NCBI GenBank assembly: GCA_022559845.1
Contig: CM040123.1
Span: forward strand, 320,707,933-320,771,932
Length of the DNA: 64,000 nucleotides
Origin: Amorphophallus konjac
Taxonomy: Eukaryota > Streptophyta > Magnoliopsida > Alismatales > Araceae
Reading direction: 5' to 3'
Shown: piece by piece, positions 1 through 9,768 of the stretch
Layout: every line of letters starts with the position of its first letter
Numbering within the stretch: position 1 is the stretch's first letter
Notes under the pieces: generated by a model
The model's database searches: none
Seen by the model: only the letters and a program-made list of their open reading frames with translations
What the model was told of the DNA's origin: nothing
Program-made: the position numbers and the translations under genes

Positions 1-1362
1 ACCACCTTCTTTATCTTCCAGGTCTGTAAAGAGTTCTTTCAACCGCTAAACAAGAAATTTCATCTTCAAACAAAGTAACTTTGGACAACAACATTTCATT
101 TTCATCCTTAAAATTTTCAATTTTTAGCTCAAGGGAATTACATTCATCACATGCATTTTGTTGCGAAAAAAATTATGGGATTTCTTTTTCAGACTTTTAT
201 TTTCAAATTTAAATTTCTTGTACTTTTGATACAACCCGACATAAGCAATTTGCCATTACTCACTAGAGAGACTTTTAGAATCAAATTTTACCTCAGTGTC
301 CTCCTCATGAGCCATTAGGCACAAGTTCTTCACCCGCTCATCCAACTCATCTTCTTCTTCTTCGGTCTTGGAGTCTTCCTCATCCTCGTTGCTCCAAGTT
401 GCCTTCATTGCTCTTGGTTTTTTCCCTTTGATCTTCTTCATCTTCTTTTGCAACTCGGGGCACTCACCCCTCATATGACCAATCTTCTTGCATTCATAAC
501 ATATAACTTCCTCTCTCTTATTTGCTTCACCTTTCTTAGTGATTGCATTTCTCTGAAATTTTCTTGGAAAAGTACCATCCTTCTTTGCCTTCCTGAAGAA
601 CCACCTAGCCCTTCTTGTGATGAGAGCCGTGAGTTCTTCTTCATCAGTGTCAATGCTTGACCTTCCATCACTTTTCTCAGAGGACTGTGGATTTACCTTC
701 AGCGCAACGGTCTTCTTCTTCTTGCTTTCCTCCGCTATCCTCTTGATATTAAGCTCATAAGTCATGAGAGACCCGATCAATTCGTCGAGAGTAAGTGTAG
801 TAAGATCTTTTGAATCTTCAATGACTGTCGCTTTAGTGTGCCACTGTGATGATAGAGATCGTAGCACCTTTCTAACCAATTCTTGATTGGTGTAGTCCTT
901 CTCCAAAGTCTTCAATCCATTTGTGATCTCACTTAACCTGGCAAACGTAGGTGATATATTTTCATTCGGCTTCATAGCAAACAATTCAGAGTCTCTGATA
1001 AGGAGGTTGGCCTTAGTCTCTTTAACTTTTGATGTCCCTTCATATATGAGCCTCAATTTGTCTCACATCTCCTGTGCAGATGAACACATAGATATGCGTG
1101 AGCACTCATTCGGGTGAATTGCACAATGAATAATATTCATCACTTTATAATTAGCATAGGATTTTCTAATATGCTCCTCATTCCATTTATCTTCATAAGC
1201 AGGTAGTGGATAAGGACCTTTACCAACTACTCGCCATACATCAAACTCTTGGGCTATTAATAACACTGCCATTCTGTTATTCCTATAAGGATAGTTGGTC
1301 CCATCGAAAAATGATGGTCTATGAATGGAATGTCCCTCATGAAGCATGCCTTTGTTAGCCAT
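1..1362 (-). pseudogene. Copia-1 gag, broken, runs off the left edge
   Basis: Capsid/nucleocapsid (Gag) of a Ty1/copia element, which would assemble the cytoplasmic particle that packages element RNA. Reading from 1362, the N-terminus has the DUF4219-like start (SFFDGTNYPYRNNRMAVLL), then a UBN2-type core (YEGTSKVKETKANLL), then one CCHC zinc knuckle (CYECKKIGHMRGEC, about 432-475), then an acidic stretch and the start of a coiled coil. A TGA at about 1060-1062 interrupts the frame where the family normally has Trp. A TAA at about 256-258 interrupts it again; the Copia-2 Gag reads through the matching position (EWQMAY). A frame change follows near 130, after which a coiled-coil-like reading continues to the window edge. 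Protease and pol would lie to the left, outside the window. The element-level assignment is firm; the lineage within copia is not settled. Confidence 0.85.
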
Positions 1363-1418
1363 TATAAATTGATCTTTACTCTGAAACCGCTAGGTCTAAC
1401 TAAATAACCAGAGACCAA

Positions 1419-1431
1419 GGCTCTGATACCA
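1419..1431 (-). other. Copia-1 primer-binding site
   Basis: The minus strand reads TGGTATCAGAGCC two bases after the LTR end. It is complementary to the 3' end of initiator tRNA-Met, the usual primer of plant copia and many gypsy elements. It fixes the orientation of the element and the inner LTR boundary. Confidence 0.9.
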
Positions 1432-1433
1432 GT

Positions 1434-1659
1434 TGTTGGCCCAGACCAAAGGTAAACAAGAAGGGGGGTTGAATTGTTTACCCCCAAATCGCACAAACAA
1501 AATGAAACTTAAACTAATTATCAATTTGATATGAAATTAGATGAACTTAGATGAGTAAAGCTCCCTCAGACTCACCAGTCACACATGAAAATGATGAATC
1601 ACCGAAAAGAGCAAACAATTCAACCCCCCTTCTTGTTTACCTTTGGTCTGGGGCCAACA
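1434..1659 (-). repeat. Copia-1 5' LTR with about 46-bp inverted termini
   Basis: A short LTR of 226 bp bounded by TGTTGG and CCAACA. About 46 bases at one end (1434-1480) reappear as reverse complement at the other end (1613-1659) with only one or two differences, so the LTR is a near-perfect long hairpin with a loop of about 130 bases. The primer-binding site touches its left side. The bases just outside, TATCA (1660-1664), would be the target-site duplication; the partner is beyond the window. Confidence 0.75.
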
Positions 1660-1943
1660 TATCACCTCTACAGGTATCCACTTGCCATTTCTCATCGCAC
1701 GTACACCTCTCTTATATCTCGAATCTACCTAGGAAATACCATCATCAACAATCCCTAGTCCATAATCCCTTCTTTTTGGGCAACATATCCTTGCATTGCC
1801 CCACGACAATTCCAATTTACCAAGGTCTACACTCAATCTTTACCACCGATTGGCTACACTACAAGCCATACCGTTCCACTCGCAACTCTGCCACTGCAAC
1901 ACAACCCAATGTCGCCAGTTAATGGCACAGCAGTTACTTGATT
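1660..1943. other. Unclassified segment left of Gypsy-1
   Basis: About 284 bases that do not belong to the flanking elements. Removing Gypsy-1 and one TGATT copy joins it to 12967-13242, so this is older sequence that received the insertions. I see no convincing coding frame or family motif. Confidence 0.6.
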
Positions 1944-2127
1944 TGTAGCACCCCTGGAAAATTCTAAAAGAATAAAATAGATTCTAAATAAATTAAAGCT
2001 AGTAAATCTATACATGCTAATGTTGGTCAGGAATTAAATAAAATAAAAATTTGATAAATGGAAAATATCCTAAACTAATAACGGGCCTTACACTTAAAAG
2101 ATATAAAAAATGGGCCAAAACAAAATA

Positions 2128-2330
2128 ACGCCCTCCCATAAGGCGCCAATTATAGTAATAACGCCCTTATCATGGGCGCTAATTAATACCAAGAAAAATT
2201 GGAAATAAAGTGGCGAAATATAGAAAAGTAAAAGACGACCTTGGTTAAGGTGTTATCTAATGAAAACACGCCCTCGAGTAAGGCGCTATTTAGTGAAAAA
2301 CACACCCTTGCCTCAGACTTCATTTTCCCT
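2128..2330 (+). repeat. Inverted-repeat units upstream of the TATA box, Gypsy-1
   Basis: Successive units of about 25 bases, each with the plan (A)ACG-CCC, 6-8 spacer bases, GGG-CG(C/T), often ending AATT. Examples are at 2128-2151, 2160-2184, 2232-2256 and 2265-2291. The arms differ between units while remaining complementary. The same set is in the 3' LTR (about 9952-10150). Confidence 0.7.
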
Positions 2331-2462
2331 GAGAGTTAAATAAGGAAACCATGCAACCCATTAAGGCATGTTCGGTCGATGCATGGCTAGTGTTAGGGTT
2401 TCCCTATGCAAATGAAAGCATGCGGCTTCTATCTAGGAAGGGAGAGGACCATGCATAGTAGG

Positions 2463-2469
2463 TATAAAA
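2463..2469 (+). promoter_or_regulatory. Putative TATA box of Gypsy-1 5' LTR
   Basis: TATAAAA lies in the context GGTATAAAACCCTGCC and is conserved at the matching place in the 3' LTR (about 10288). Transcription would start about 30 bases downstream, leaving roughly 500 bases of U3 and a very long transcribed leader. Inferred from sequence only. Confidence 0.55.
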
Positions 2470-2997
2470 CCCTGCCAAACTTGATCGTAAATCCCTTCCG
2501 TAACTGAGCATTTGAATCCCCCAGAACCAACACAACCCTATAAAACTACGTCTCCATCGACCGTAGCAACATTACTGCTGTATCGACTTCCTCCTGCTGC
2601 TACCGCGATCATCTTCCCTCTGCTTCCTGTTGCTGCGGACGTGAGGAAGTGGAAGAAACTCTTCTTCCTCCTGTTGCAGTCGAAGGCTCGTCTCTCCTAT
2701 CCTTCCTCCTTGCTGACAGCAAGAAGGAGCCAAGGCGTTCTTCTTCCTCTGCTTCCACTCTTCTTCCGGCTGACTGCAATGGGAAGGACAAGCATCTCCA
2801 TCCTCTGTTCCTGCGGTAGGAAACAGAGTACCGTAACAGCATCAAATCTTAGTCCTGTCCATCGTCCCGATCTTCCAAAAGGTAGGTTATCTCAAGTTTC
2901 GTAGCCCAAACAAAATGAATCATGATTATAATGTATATAATGGATCATGCATGTAGTCTTCGCTGAGTTTGAAGAAGTTCTGGAAATTTTTGTAAGT

Positions 2998-3613
2998 AGC
3001 GACCCTCATCAGGGCGCTAATTCTTTTTGACGCCCATCAGAACGGTCGTCAATTCCATTTGATTTAATAATTACACATGTTAAAAATTTAATATCTATGT
3101 AACCAATTATCTGATTTAATGCATGATCATGGCTCTGGAACCCTGCTATTTTTCTTGACCTATCCATGTACTTGTTGTCACAAAATTTTATGTTGGAAAA
3201 TGCCACTGTTCATAATGCAAATCTGGGAAAATGAGAAATGACGACTTGCACCATGTCGTTTCTCTTATAATTAACCCCTTTGCCAAGGGCGCTAGTTTCA
3301 TGGAAGGTGACTGCTACCAAGTCACTTTTTGATAAATCCCGAAATTTTGATTCACATATTGACATTAGAAATGGACGCCCCTACAGAGTCTTCAATTGAT
3401 TAAATAGCGACCCTTACCAGGGCACTATATGTTCTTAACGTGACATAAGACCAGACGTCTTTTACATAATACTGGAAATCAATGTATAAAAGTATATATT
3501 TAGAAATGTATAACTGTTGAATTAGCGACTCATGCAGAGTCTTCAATTTATGAAATAACGCCCCTGACCCGGGCGCTACTTAATGAATTAAAGACATTGG
3601 CTAAGGCGCCAAT
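2998..3613 (+). repeat. Inverted-repeat units in the leader, Gypsy-1
   Basis: About ten further hairpin units, at 2998-3022, 3029-3053, 3239-3262, 3272-3297, 3304-3326, 3374-3398, 3406-3430, 3524-3550, 3555-3581 and 3588-3613. Outer arms switch between AGCG/CGCT, GACG/CGTC and AACG/CGTT, and inner arms between CCCT/AGGG and GACT/AGTC. Pairing is thus kept while sequence changes. Several units end in CAATT or TAATT. Confidence 0.7.
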
Positions 3614-3744
3614 TTCCTGTCTTCTGATTTTTTTTATGATTTTTCCCGTAACCATGGATTTATATTTATATATATGAATATATGGCACTATATTCCAATC
3701 CGTGAGTATAGTCCCACGTTTCTCGATATTTTACCAATTACCCT

Positions 3745-3880
3745 TCAACTCTCGGTGACATACAAGCCCTCCATTGGACATTCCGTTCCTTTGGACCGGC
3801 AAGTTAGTCATTGGGACCTCCGTAAGTCTTGTCGTAGCCTTGGATTCCCTCAAGGCCGACTGAGCTGGTTGTACCTTAAA
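3745..3880 (+). promoter_or_regulatory. Conserved leader segment with GATTCCC hairpin (Gypsy-1 5' LTR)
   Basis: A block retained almost unchanged in both Gypsy-1 LTRs and both Gypsy-2 LTRs, and recognisable in the Gypsy-3 leader. It includes GGGACCTCCGTAAGTC and a hairpin: stem GCCTTG (3837-3842), loop GATTCCCT, stem CAAGGC (3851-3856). The copy in the 3' LTR (11559-11694) has one stem mismatch. No known family name comes to mind; an RNA-level role in packaging, dimerisation or splicing is possible. Confidence 0.55.
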
Positions 3881-5164
3881 CACCTTGTACCTTTGATTGC
3901 CACGTCATGTGGTAAACCAGCCCTCTCATGGTGCTATTTTTGGTCCATGAGAGAATAAACCTAGCCGGTGGAATGATGATATTCCACTAAGTGATGTTTT
4001 GGATTGAGTCCCATATAGATGGGGTCAATCTCTCAGCTTGATTCATGTACCTTGATTGGTGGCAAATTTAGTCATCCACTCAAGTGATCACGGCTACCTA
4101 GTTAAGGTACCAGTTCTACCCAGGTTACCGACATGTCATGGTTCTCGTTGGTTTTAACATTGTCCATCTAATGTTCTTCCTTGAATTCAGTGGAACCTGT
4201 CCACGAATCTACCTTGATCTCCTACATGAGTTGTTTTTGGAATTCCATGGCTATCACTAAAGTGGTTGTCTAGATATTACATGTAACAATGTCCGCGCAT
4301 ATAGGGCCCGATCTGGTCCAGGGAGGAGCACCCGAAAGTACTTGTGCCCATGGGAGTTATATTGATCGCGGTGTGGCATTGCACCGAAGTACTTGCTTGA
4401 ATCTACGATATCTCCACTATCTCTATCTCTCTCTCTCTCTCTCGCGTGCTTGACTTGATTGACTTGACTTGCGTGGCCCGGAATGGGCAAAGTACTTGCT
4501 TGCTAATAGCCATTATCTCATGATATGAAAGACCTTGTTGATGCACTTGGTACTCGTTCAAATACTTGAAGTCTTGAATACTTGAAATTCCCTATCTTGG
4601 ATCAACAGTACATGTTATTTCCTCTCGTTATCATGTTCAGTTCCACAGCGTTTCATTTTACATGATTGGCATGCTAGACTTGCAATTTCATTGAAAAAGG
4701 TAATTACTTAAACCAATTGCTAGTTCTTGATATATAATTCCTACTGAGCGTTCCCTCATCAAGTTCCTTTCCCCAACTTTTCAGGTAATACGGATCCTGA
4801 CTCGGACTCGGATGGGCGGGAGCAAGAGTGATGAGCGTAGAGTCTGCAAGCGTCATGCTACTCCACCTTATCATGTCAAGTCGTCTTTAGTTCTTGGAGT
4901 CTTGTCGTCGGCACTTCTGTTATTTCAAATTTTGTAACATTTAAAGGCCGTGGGCCTGATTAGACTTGTTAAGTCTTGGAGTTATGTGACTTTGTTTAAT
5001 GGATTAGTTTGTTATGAATGGTATTAGTATGTTTTAGAATTCTTATCTTTTTGCGCACTCTTTTATGATGTAGAAATTCTACTCACTCTGATTGACATGA
5101 TTGATATAAAGTCGTCACGTTATCTCCCCGAGTTCCTTCCGCGCTTGGGGCGTGACAGTTTTTG

Positions 5165-5177
5165 TGGTATCAGAGCC
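5165..5177 (+). other. Gypsy-1 primer-binding site
   Basis: TGGTATCAGAGCC begins 8 bases after the 5' LTR end. It is complementary to the initiator tRNA-Met 3' end and is the start point of minus-strand DNA synthesis. Confidence 0.93.
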
Positions 5178-5327
5178 TAGGATTTCAAATTCCTAGGAAA
5201 CCCAAGTCCAAGGATAAGTCTATCCCTAAACTGTGAGGATGGGTAGTGCCGTGGGTATAAGTCCTTGTAGGGCATCCGACTACAAATTTCAACATGAAAC
5301 TAACTAAGGTTAACTCCTTGTAGGACT

Positions 5328-8300
5328 ATGGCTGCTGAACGCGCACAATGGCGTGAGATGCAACAAACTATTCAAGGCCTGACCCAGGCCTTGCAACAGG
5401 TGGTTCAAGGTGGGGCATACCATGGAGCTGGCGACCTCCATCGGAGTTTTAGAAATCTCAACCCTCCGAGGTTCGTAGGTTCATCAAATCCCGAGGATGC
5501 GGAGAATTGGATAAAGGAGATCGAGCGAATCTTCCGCGTCATGCAATGCACGGATGGAGAAAAGGTGCTTCTGGCCACGTTCCAACTGGAACGGGACGCC
5601 CGTGCTTGTTGGGAGTCCGTCGAGGCCACCTTGCTCGAAGATCATGTTACTTGGGTCGAATTTGTCGAGCACTTCAATGGTAAGTATTTCTCCGACTGTG
5701 CTCAGGAGAAAAAGGTCGCAGAATTTGCTACCTTAAAGCAACGATCCCTGTCAATAGCCGATTACGAAGCCCAATTCTCCCGGTTATCTAGATATGCACC
5801 ACATTTAGTATGCACTGAAAAGATGAAGGCAAGAAGGTTCTTGAATGGGTTACGACCCCAGTATATCACCCAGCTCGCTCCCTTGGATATTCAAGTATAC
5901 TCAGAGATGGTGTGTCGTACCCAGTTGCTAGAAGATGCCACGGAACTGTCTGAAAAAATCCGTGGTAAGGATAAAAGGGAGAATATCACAAGCCCCAACA
6001 CTTTTAAACCGTCTTTCAAGAAGCGGACTAATAATGGAGGTGAACCCTCCAAGGAGAAGAAATTCAAGAAGGGCAACAACAAACCTTTCTCCATCACGGT
6101 ACCGCCTAAGGAGAATTGTAAATATTGCGACAAGCCGGGTCATCAGGCTACAGAATGCTGGAGAAGGCTTGGAGCATGTCTTCGTTGTGGGAGTAAAGAA
6201 CACCGTATTCCCGACTGTCCAATGATGAACGAGCAAAGTGAGCCGGAGACAAAGGAAGAGAAGCGTCCGGCAAAGAAGCAAGGACGTTTACAAGCTCTCC
6301 AAGAGACGGAACCAACCGAGGGTGGGTTGGTGGAAGGTATTTTGTCAGTCTGCTCTAAATCTGCTCAAGTACTGTTTGATACTAGCGCCACACACTCTTT
6401 TGTTTCAAAGAAATTTGCTGCTTCATTCTCTATGGAACCTAAATGGATAAACTTGTTGATTTCTACCCCGTTAGGGAATGAGTCCGATGTCACTTTCCAT
6501 TACCCAAACTGCAAGATTATAGTTAAAGGCCACAACTTACCTGCAGATTTAATATGTTTTGACTTAAAGGAGTACGATGTAATTTTAGGGGCCGATTGGC
6601 TATCCACCCATCGGGCAACTGTAGACTGCCGAAATGGAAAAGTAACTTTTATGGATTACCCGGAGTTAACTTATGTTACTCCCCAGAAGAGATCACCAGT
6701 CATCTCTGCTCTTCGAGCCCATAAACTTATCAACAAAGGATGCGAGGCATTATTAGCATTTGTAATTGCCACAGAGGCTAAGGTAGCTAGACTAGAAGAC
6801 ATTCAAGTAGTTCGGGAGTTTCCCGATGTTTTCCCTGAAGACTTGCCTGGTCTACCACCCGAGAGAGAAGTCTCATTCACTATAGACCTTGTTCTGGGTG
6901 CCGGACCTGTTTCCAAAGCACCCTACAGAATGTCCCCCGCATAATTGAAGGAATTGAAGGAGCAGCTAATGGAGCTATTGAAGAAAGGATTTAGCAGACC
7001 GAGTACTTCCCCATGGGGAGCACCAGTGCTGTTCGTTAAGAAGAAGGATGGATCGATGAGGTTGTGCATCGATTATTGGCAGCTGAACCACCTCACTATC
7101 AAGAATAAATACCCGCTGCCGAGGATTGATGAACTCTTCGATCAGATTTCTGGAGCAAAGTATTTCTCAAAATTTGATCTTCGATCGGGTTATCACCAAT
7201 TGAGGATCGAGGACGAGGATATTCACAAAACTGCATTCCGAAGCAGGTACGGGCATTATGAATTTACTGTTATGCCTTTTGGACTAACAAATGCCCCTAC
7301 AGCTTTTATGCAGCTTATGAATAGCATCTTTGGACCGCATCTGGACAAATTTATTGTGGTTTTTATCGATGATATCCTGATATATTCAAAGTCTGAAGAG
7401 GAGCATGAAGTGCATTTGAGGATAGCATTGCAGATATTGAGGGATAATCAATTGTATGCTAAATTTAGCAAATGCGAGTTTTGGCTGGAAGAAGTGTCCT
7501 TCTTAGGACACGTAATTTCAAAGGATGGAATCTCAGTGGACCCCGCAAAGGTCGAAGTAGTAAAGAACTGGGAACAATCGACAAATGCAACAGAAATCAG
7601 GAGTTTCCTTGGTCTTGCTGGTTATTACCGGCGTTTTATTAAAAACTTCTCGAAGATTGCAGTACCACTCACCAGGCTGACCCGCAAGGAAGTGCCGTAT
7701 GAGTGGAATGAGGAATGTGAACAAAGCTTCCGAACATTGAAGGACCATCTGACCACTGCTCCGGTCTTGGCCCTTCCTATTGAAGGAGAGAAGTATGAGG
7801 TATATACCGATGCTTCCGGTATTGGCCTCGGTTGTGTATTAATGCAACAGGGAAGAGTTATTGCATACTCTTCTAGGTAGTTAAACAAGCATGAATAAAA
7901 CTACCCGGTGCATGACTTGGAGTTGTCCGCGGTAGTATTTGCACTAAAGATCTGGAGACACTATCTCTACGGAGAACAATTTATAGTTTTCTCCGATCAT
8001 AAGAGCCTCAAATATCTATTCTCTCAGAAGGAGCTTAATATGAGGCAACGTCGGTGGCTGGAATATTTAAAAGTCTTTGATTTCACTATTCAGTATCACC
8101 CCGGTAAAGGGAATTTGGTAGCTGACGCCTTGAGTCGAAAGCCGAGAGCCCATATAGCTAGCTGTATGATACGGGAATGGAAACTATTAGAGGAATTCTC
8201 TAGATTGAATATAAGCACGGACCAAAAAGACGGGTGTATTACTCTCTCTCACATGAGTGTGCATCCGGACTTGCTATCTGAAATCAAGAAGTTACAAGAT

Positions 8301-9689
8301 GAAGATCCTGGAATGATTGAAATCAGGGAGAAACTAGATCAAAGAACCGAATTCAAGCTAGCAATTGATGGAAGACTGATGTTTCAGGAAAGGACATGTG
8401 TCCCGGACTGTCCTGAGTTGAAAAGGAAAATTCTAGATGAATCTCACCGCTCTAGGTATACCATTCATCCTGGAGCAACTAAGATGTACAAAGATTTAAA
8501 AAGAACTTTCTGGTGGCCGAACATGAAGAGGGAGGTAGCAGACTTTGTGTCTCGCTGTCTCACGTGCCAACAAGTAAAAGCGGAACACCAAAGACCCGCC
8601 GAAAAATTACACCCCCTCGATATTACCAAATGGAAATGGGAAGGAATTGGTATGGATTTCATCATGGGATTGCCTAAATCCAGAGGCGGACATGATGGTA
8701 TTTGGGTAATCATCGACCGACTGACCAAGTCGGCGCATTTCTTGCCAATTAAAAGTCAATGGTAGGTTGATGTTTTGGCCGCGTTATATATTAAAGAGAT
8801 CGTGAGATTGCATGGAGTCCCAACATCGATCGTGTCTGACCGAGACCCTCGCTTCACTTCTCATTTCTGGAAGGGTCTACAACACTCTTTGGGGACGAAG
8901 CTCAACTTCAGTACTGCTTTCCATCCCCAGACCGATGGTCAAACCGAGAGAACAAACCAAATAGTTGAAGACATGTTACGGGCTTGCATTATTGACTTTG
9001 GCAGAGGTTGGCATGATCATTTGCCCCTAGCCGAGTTTGCATACAACAATAGTTATCAAGCCAGTATACAGATGGCTCCATTTGAAGCCTTGTACGGCAG
9101 GAGTTGCCGATCTCCTATATGCTGGGATGAGGTTGGCGAGAAGCAACTACTAGGGCCAGATATGGTAAGAAACACAACAGAGAAGGTTGACCTTATCCGA
9201 GAAAGACTCAAAGTAGCACAATCCATACAGAAATCTTATGCAGATATTAGAAGAAGGGAATTAGAGTTCCAAGTCGGAGACCATGTTTATCTCAAGGTCT
9301 CACCCGGTCGAGGAATAAGAAGGTTCGAAGTTAAAGGCAAGCTCACACCGAGATTCATTGGTCCATTCGAAGTACTGGAAAGAGTTGGCGAGGTAGCCTA
9401 TCGTCTTGCTTTGCCTCCTCAATTGTCGGAAGTGCACAATGTGTTCCACATTTCCATGCTGAGGAAATATGTGCACGACCCTTTCCACGTCATTGATCAT
9501 AGTAACTTAGTGAGTCAAAGGGACCTCACTTATGAACAAAAGCCAATGAAGATTCTTGACCGAGAGGTCCGAGTCTTAAGAAACAAGACTATTCCCATGG
9601 TAAAAGTGTAGTGGAACAGATGCATGGAACAAGAAGCTACCTGGGAAACTGAAGAATCTATGCGAAGCAGATATACGGAATTGTTCTAA
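5328..9689 (+). pseudogene. Gypsy-1 gag-pol polyprotein, five in-frame stops
   Basis: One uninterrupted frame of 1,453 codons plus stop, without frameshifts. Order: retroviral Gag core (residues about 60-200); two CCHC knuckles (264-277, CKYCDKPGHQATEC; 284-297, CLRCGSKEHRIPDC); aspartic protease; reverse transcriptase with FIDD at 7362-7373; RNase H (YTDAS near 7804); integrase with HHCC finger (about 8450-8570) and D, D, E residues in GMDF, SDRDP and DGQTERT; GPY/F module; chromodomain-like tail (about 9540-9689). Stops are at 6942 (TAA), 7878 (TAG), 7896 (TAA), 8763 (TAG) and 9609 (TAG). Four fit a C-to-T change in a Gln or similar codon. The protease motif reads Asp-Thr-Ser (6378-6386) where the family has Asp-Thr-Gly, so that active site is also damaged. 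Confidence 0.93.
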
Positions 9690-9756
9690 ACCGTAAGTAC
9701 TTTATACCCTCCATGTCTCCATTCACGCAATTGAATTTGTGGGCCAAATTCTTTTA

Positions 9757-9768
9757 AGTGGGGGAGGG
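9757..9768 (+). other. Gypsy-1 polypurine tract
   Basis: AGTGGGGGAGGG lies immediately before the 3' LTR. It is the plus-strand DNA primer. Gypsy-2 has the same tract and about 20 matching bases upstream, showing close kinship. Confidence 0.9.

Larger units (their letters stand above)
2882..4784 (+). other. Possible leader intron of Gypsy-1
   Basis: A donor-like site (CCAAAAG|GTAGGT) at 2881/2882 and an acceptor-like site (CCAACTTTTCAG|G) at 4784/4785 bracket most of the leader. Both sites are conserved in the 3' LTR (10707 and 12588) and in Gypsy-2 (14497 and 16697), although the sequence between has diverged. Splicing would remove the hairpin set and the conserved segment. Inference only. 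Confidence 0.35.
1944..5157 (+). repeat. Gypsy-1 5' LTR (3,214 bp)
   Basis: Matches 9769-12961 from end to end. It contains a TATA box near 2463, about 15 small inverted-repeat units (2128-2330 and 2998-3613), the conserved segment around 3745-3880, a CT microsatellite at about 4418-4443 that is shorter in the other LTR, and near the end the word TGAGCG followed by a mutated partner. It is unusually long for a plant LTR. Several small ORFs inside it are not conserved between the two LTRs and are probably not translated. Confidence 0.92.

Noticed and set aside
1551..1922. A 123-codon plus frame
   Set aside because: It spans the Copia-1 LTR boundary and older flanking DNA, so it cannot be an ancestral gene.
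2512..2904. A 130-codon plus frame in the Gypsy-1 5' LTR
   Set aside because: The matching frame in the 3' LTR (10337-10651) stops early through a single change, composition is CT-rich and no domain is visible. Treated as untranslated leader.
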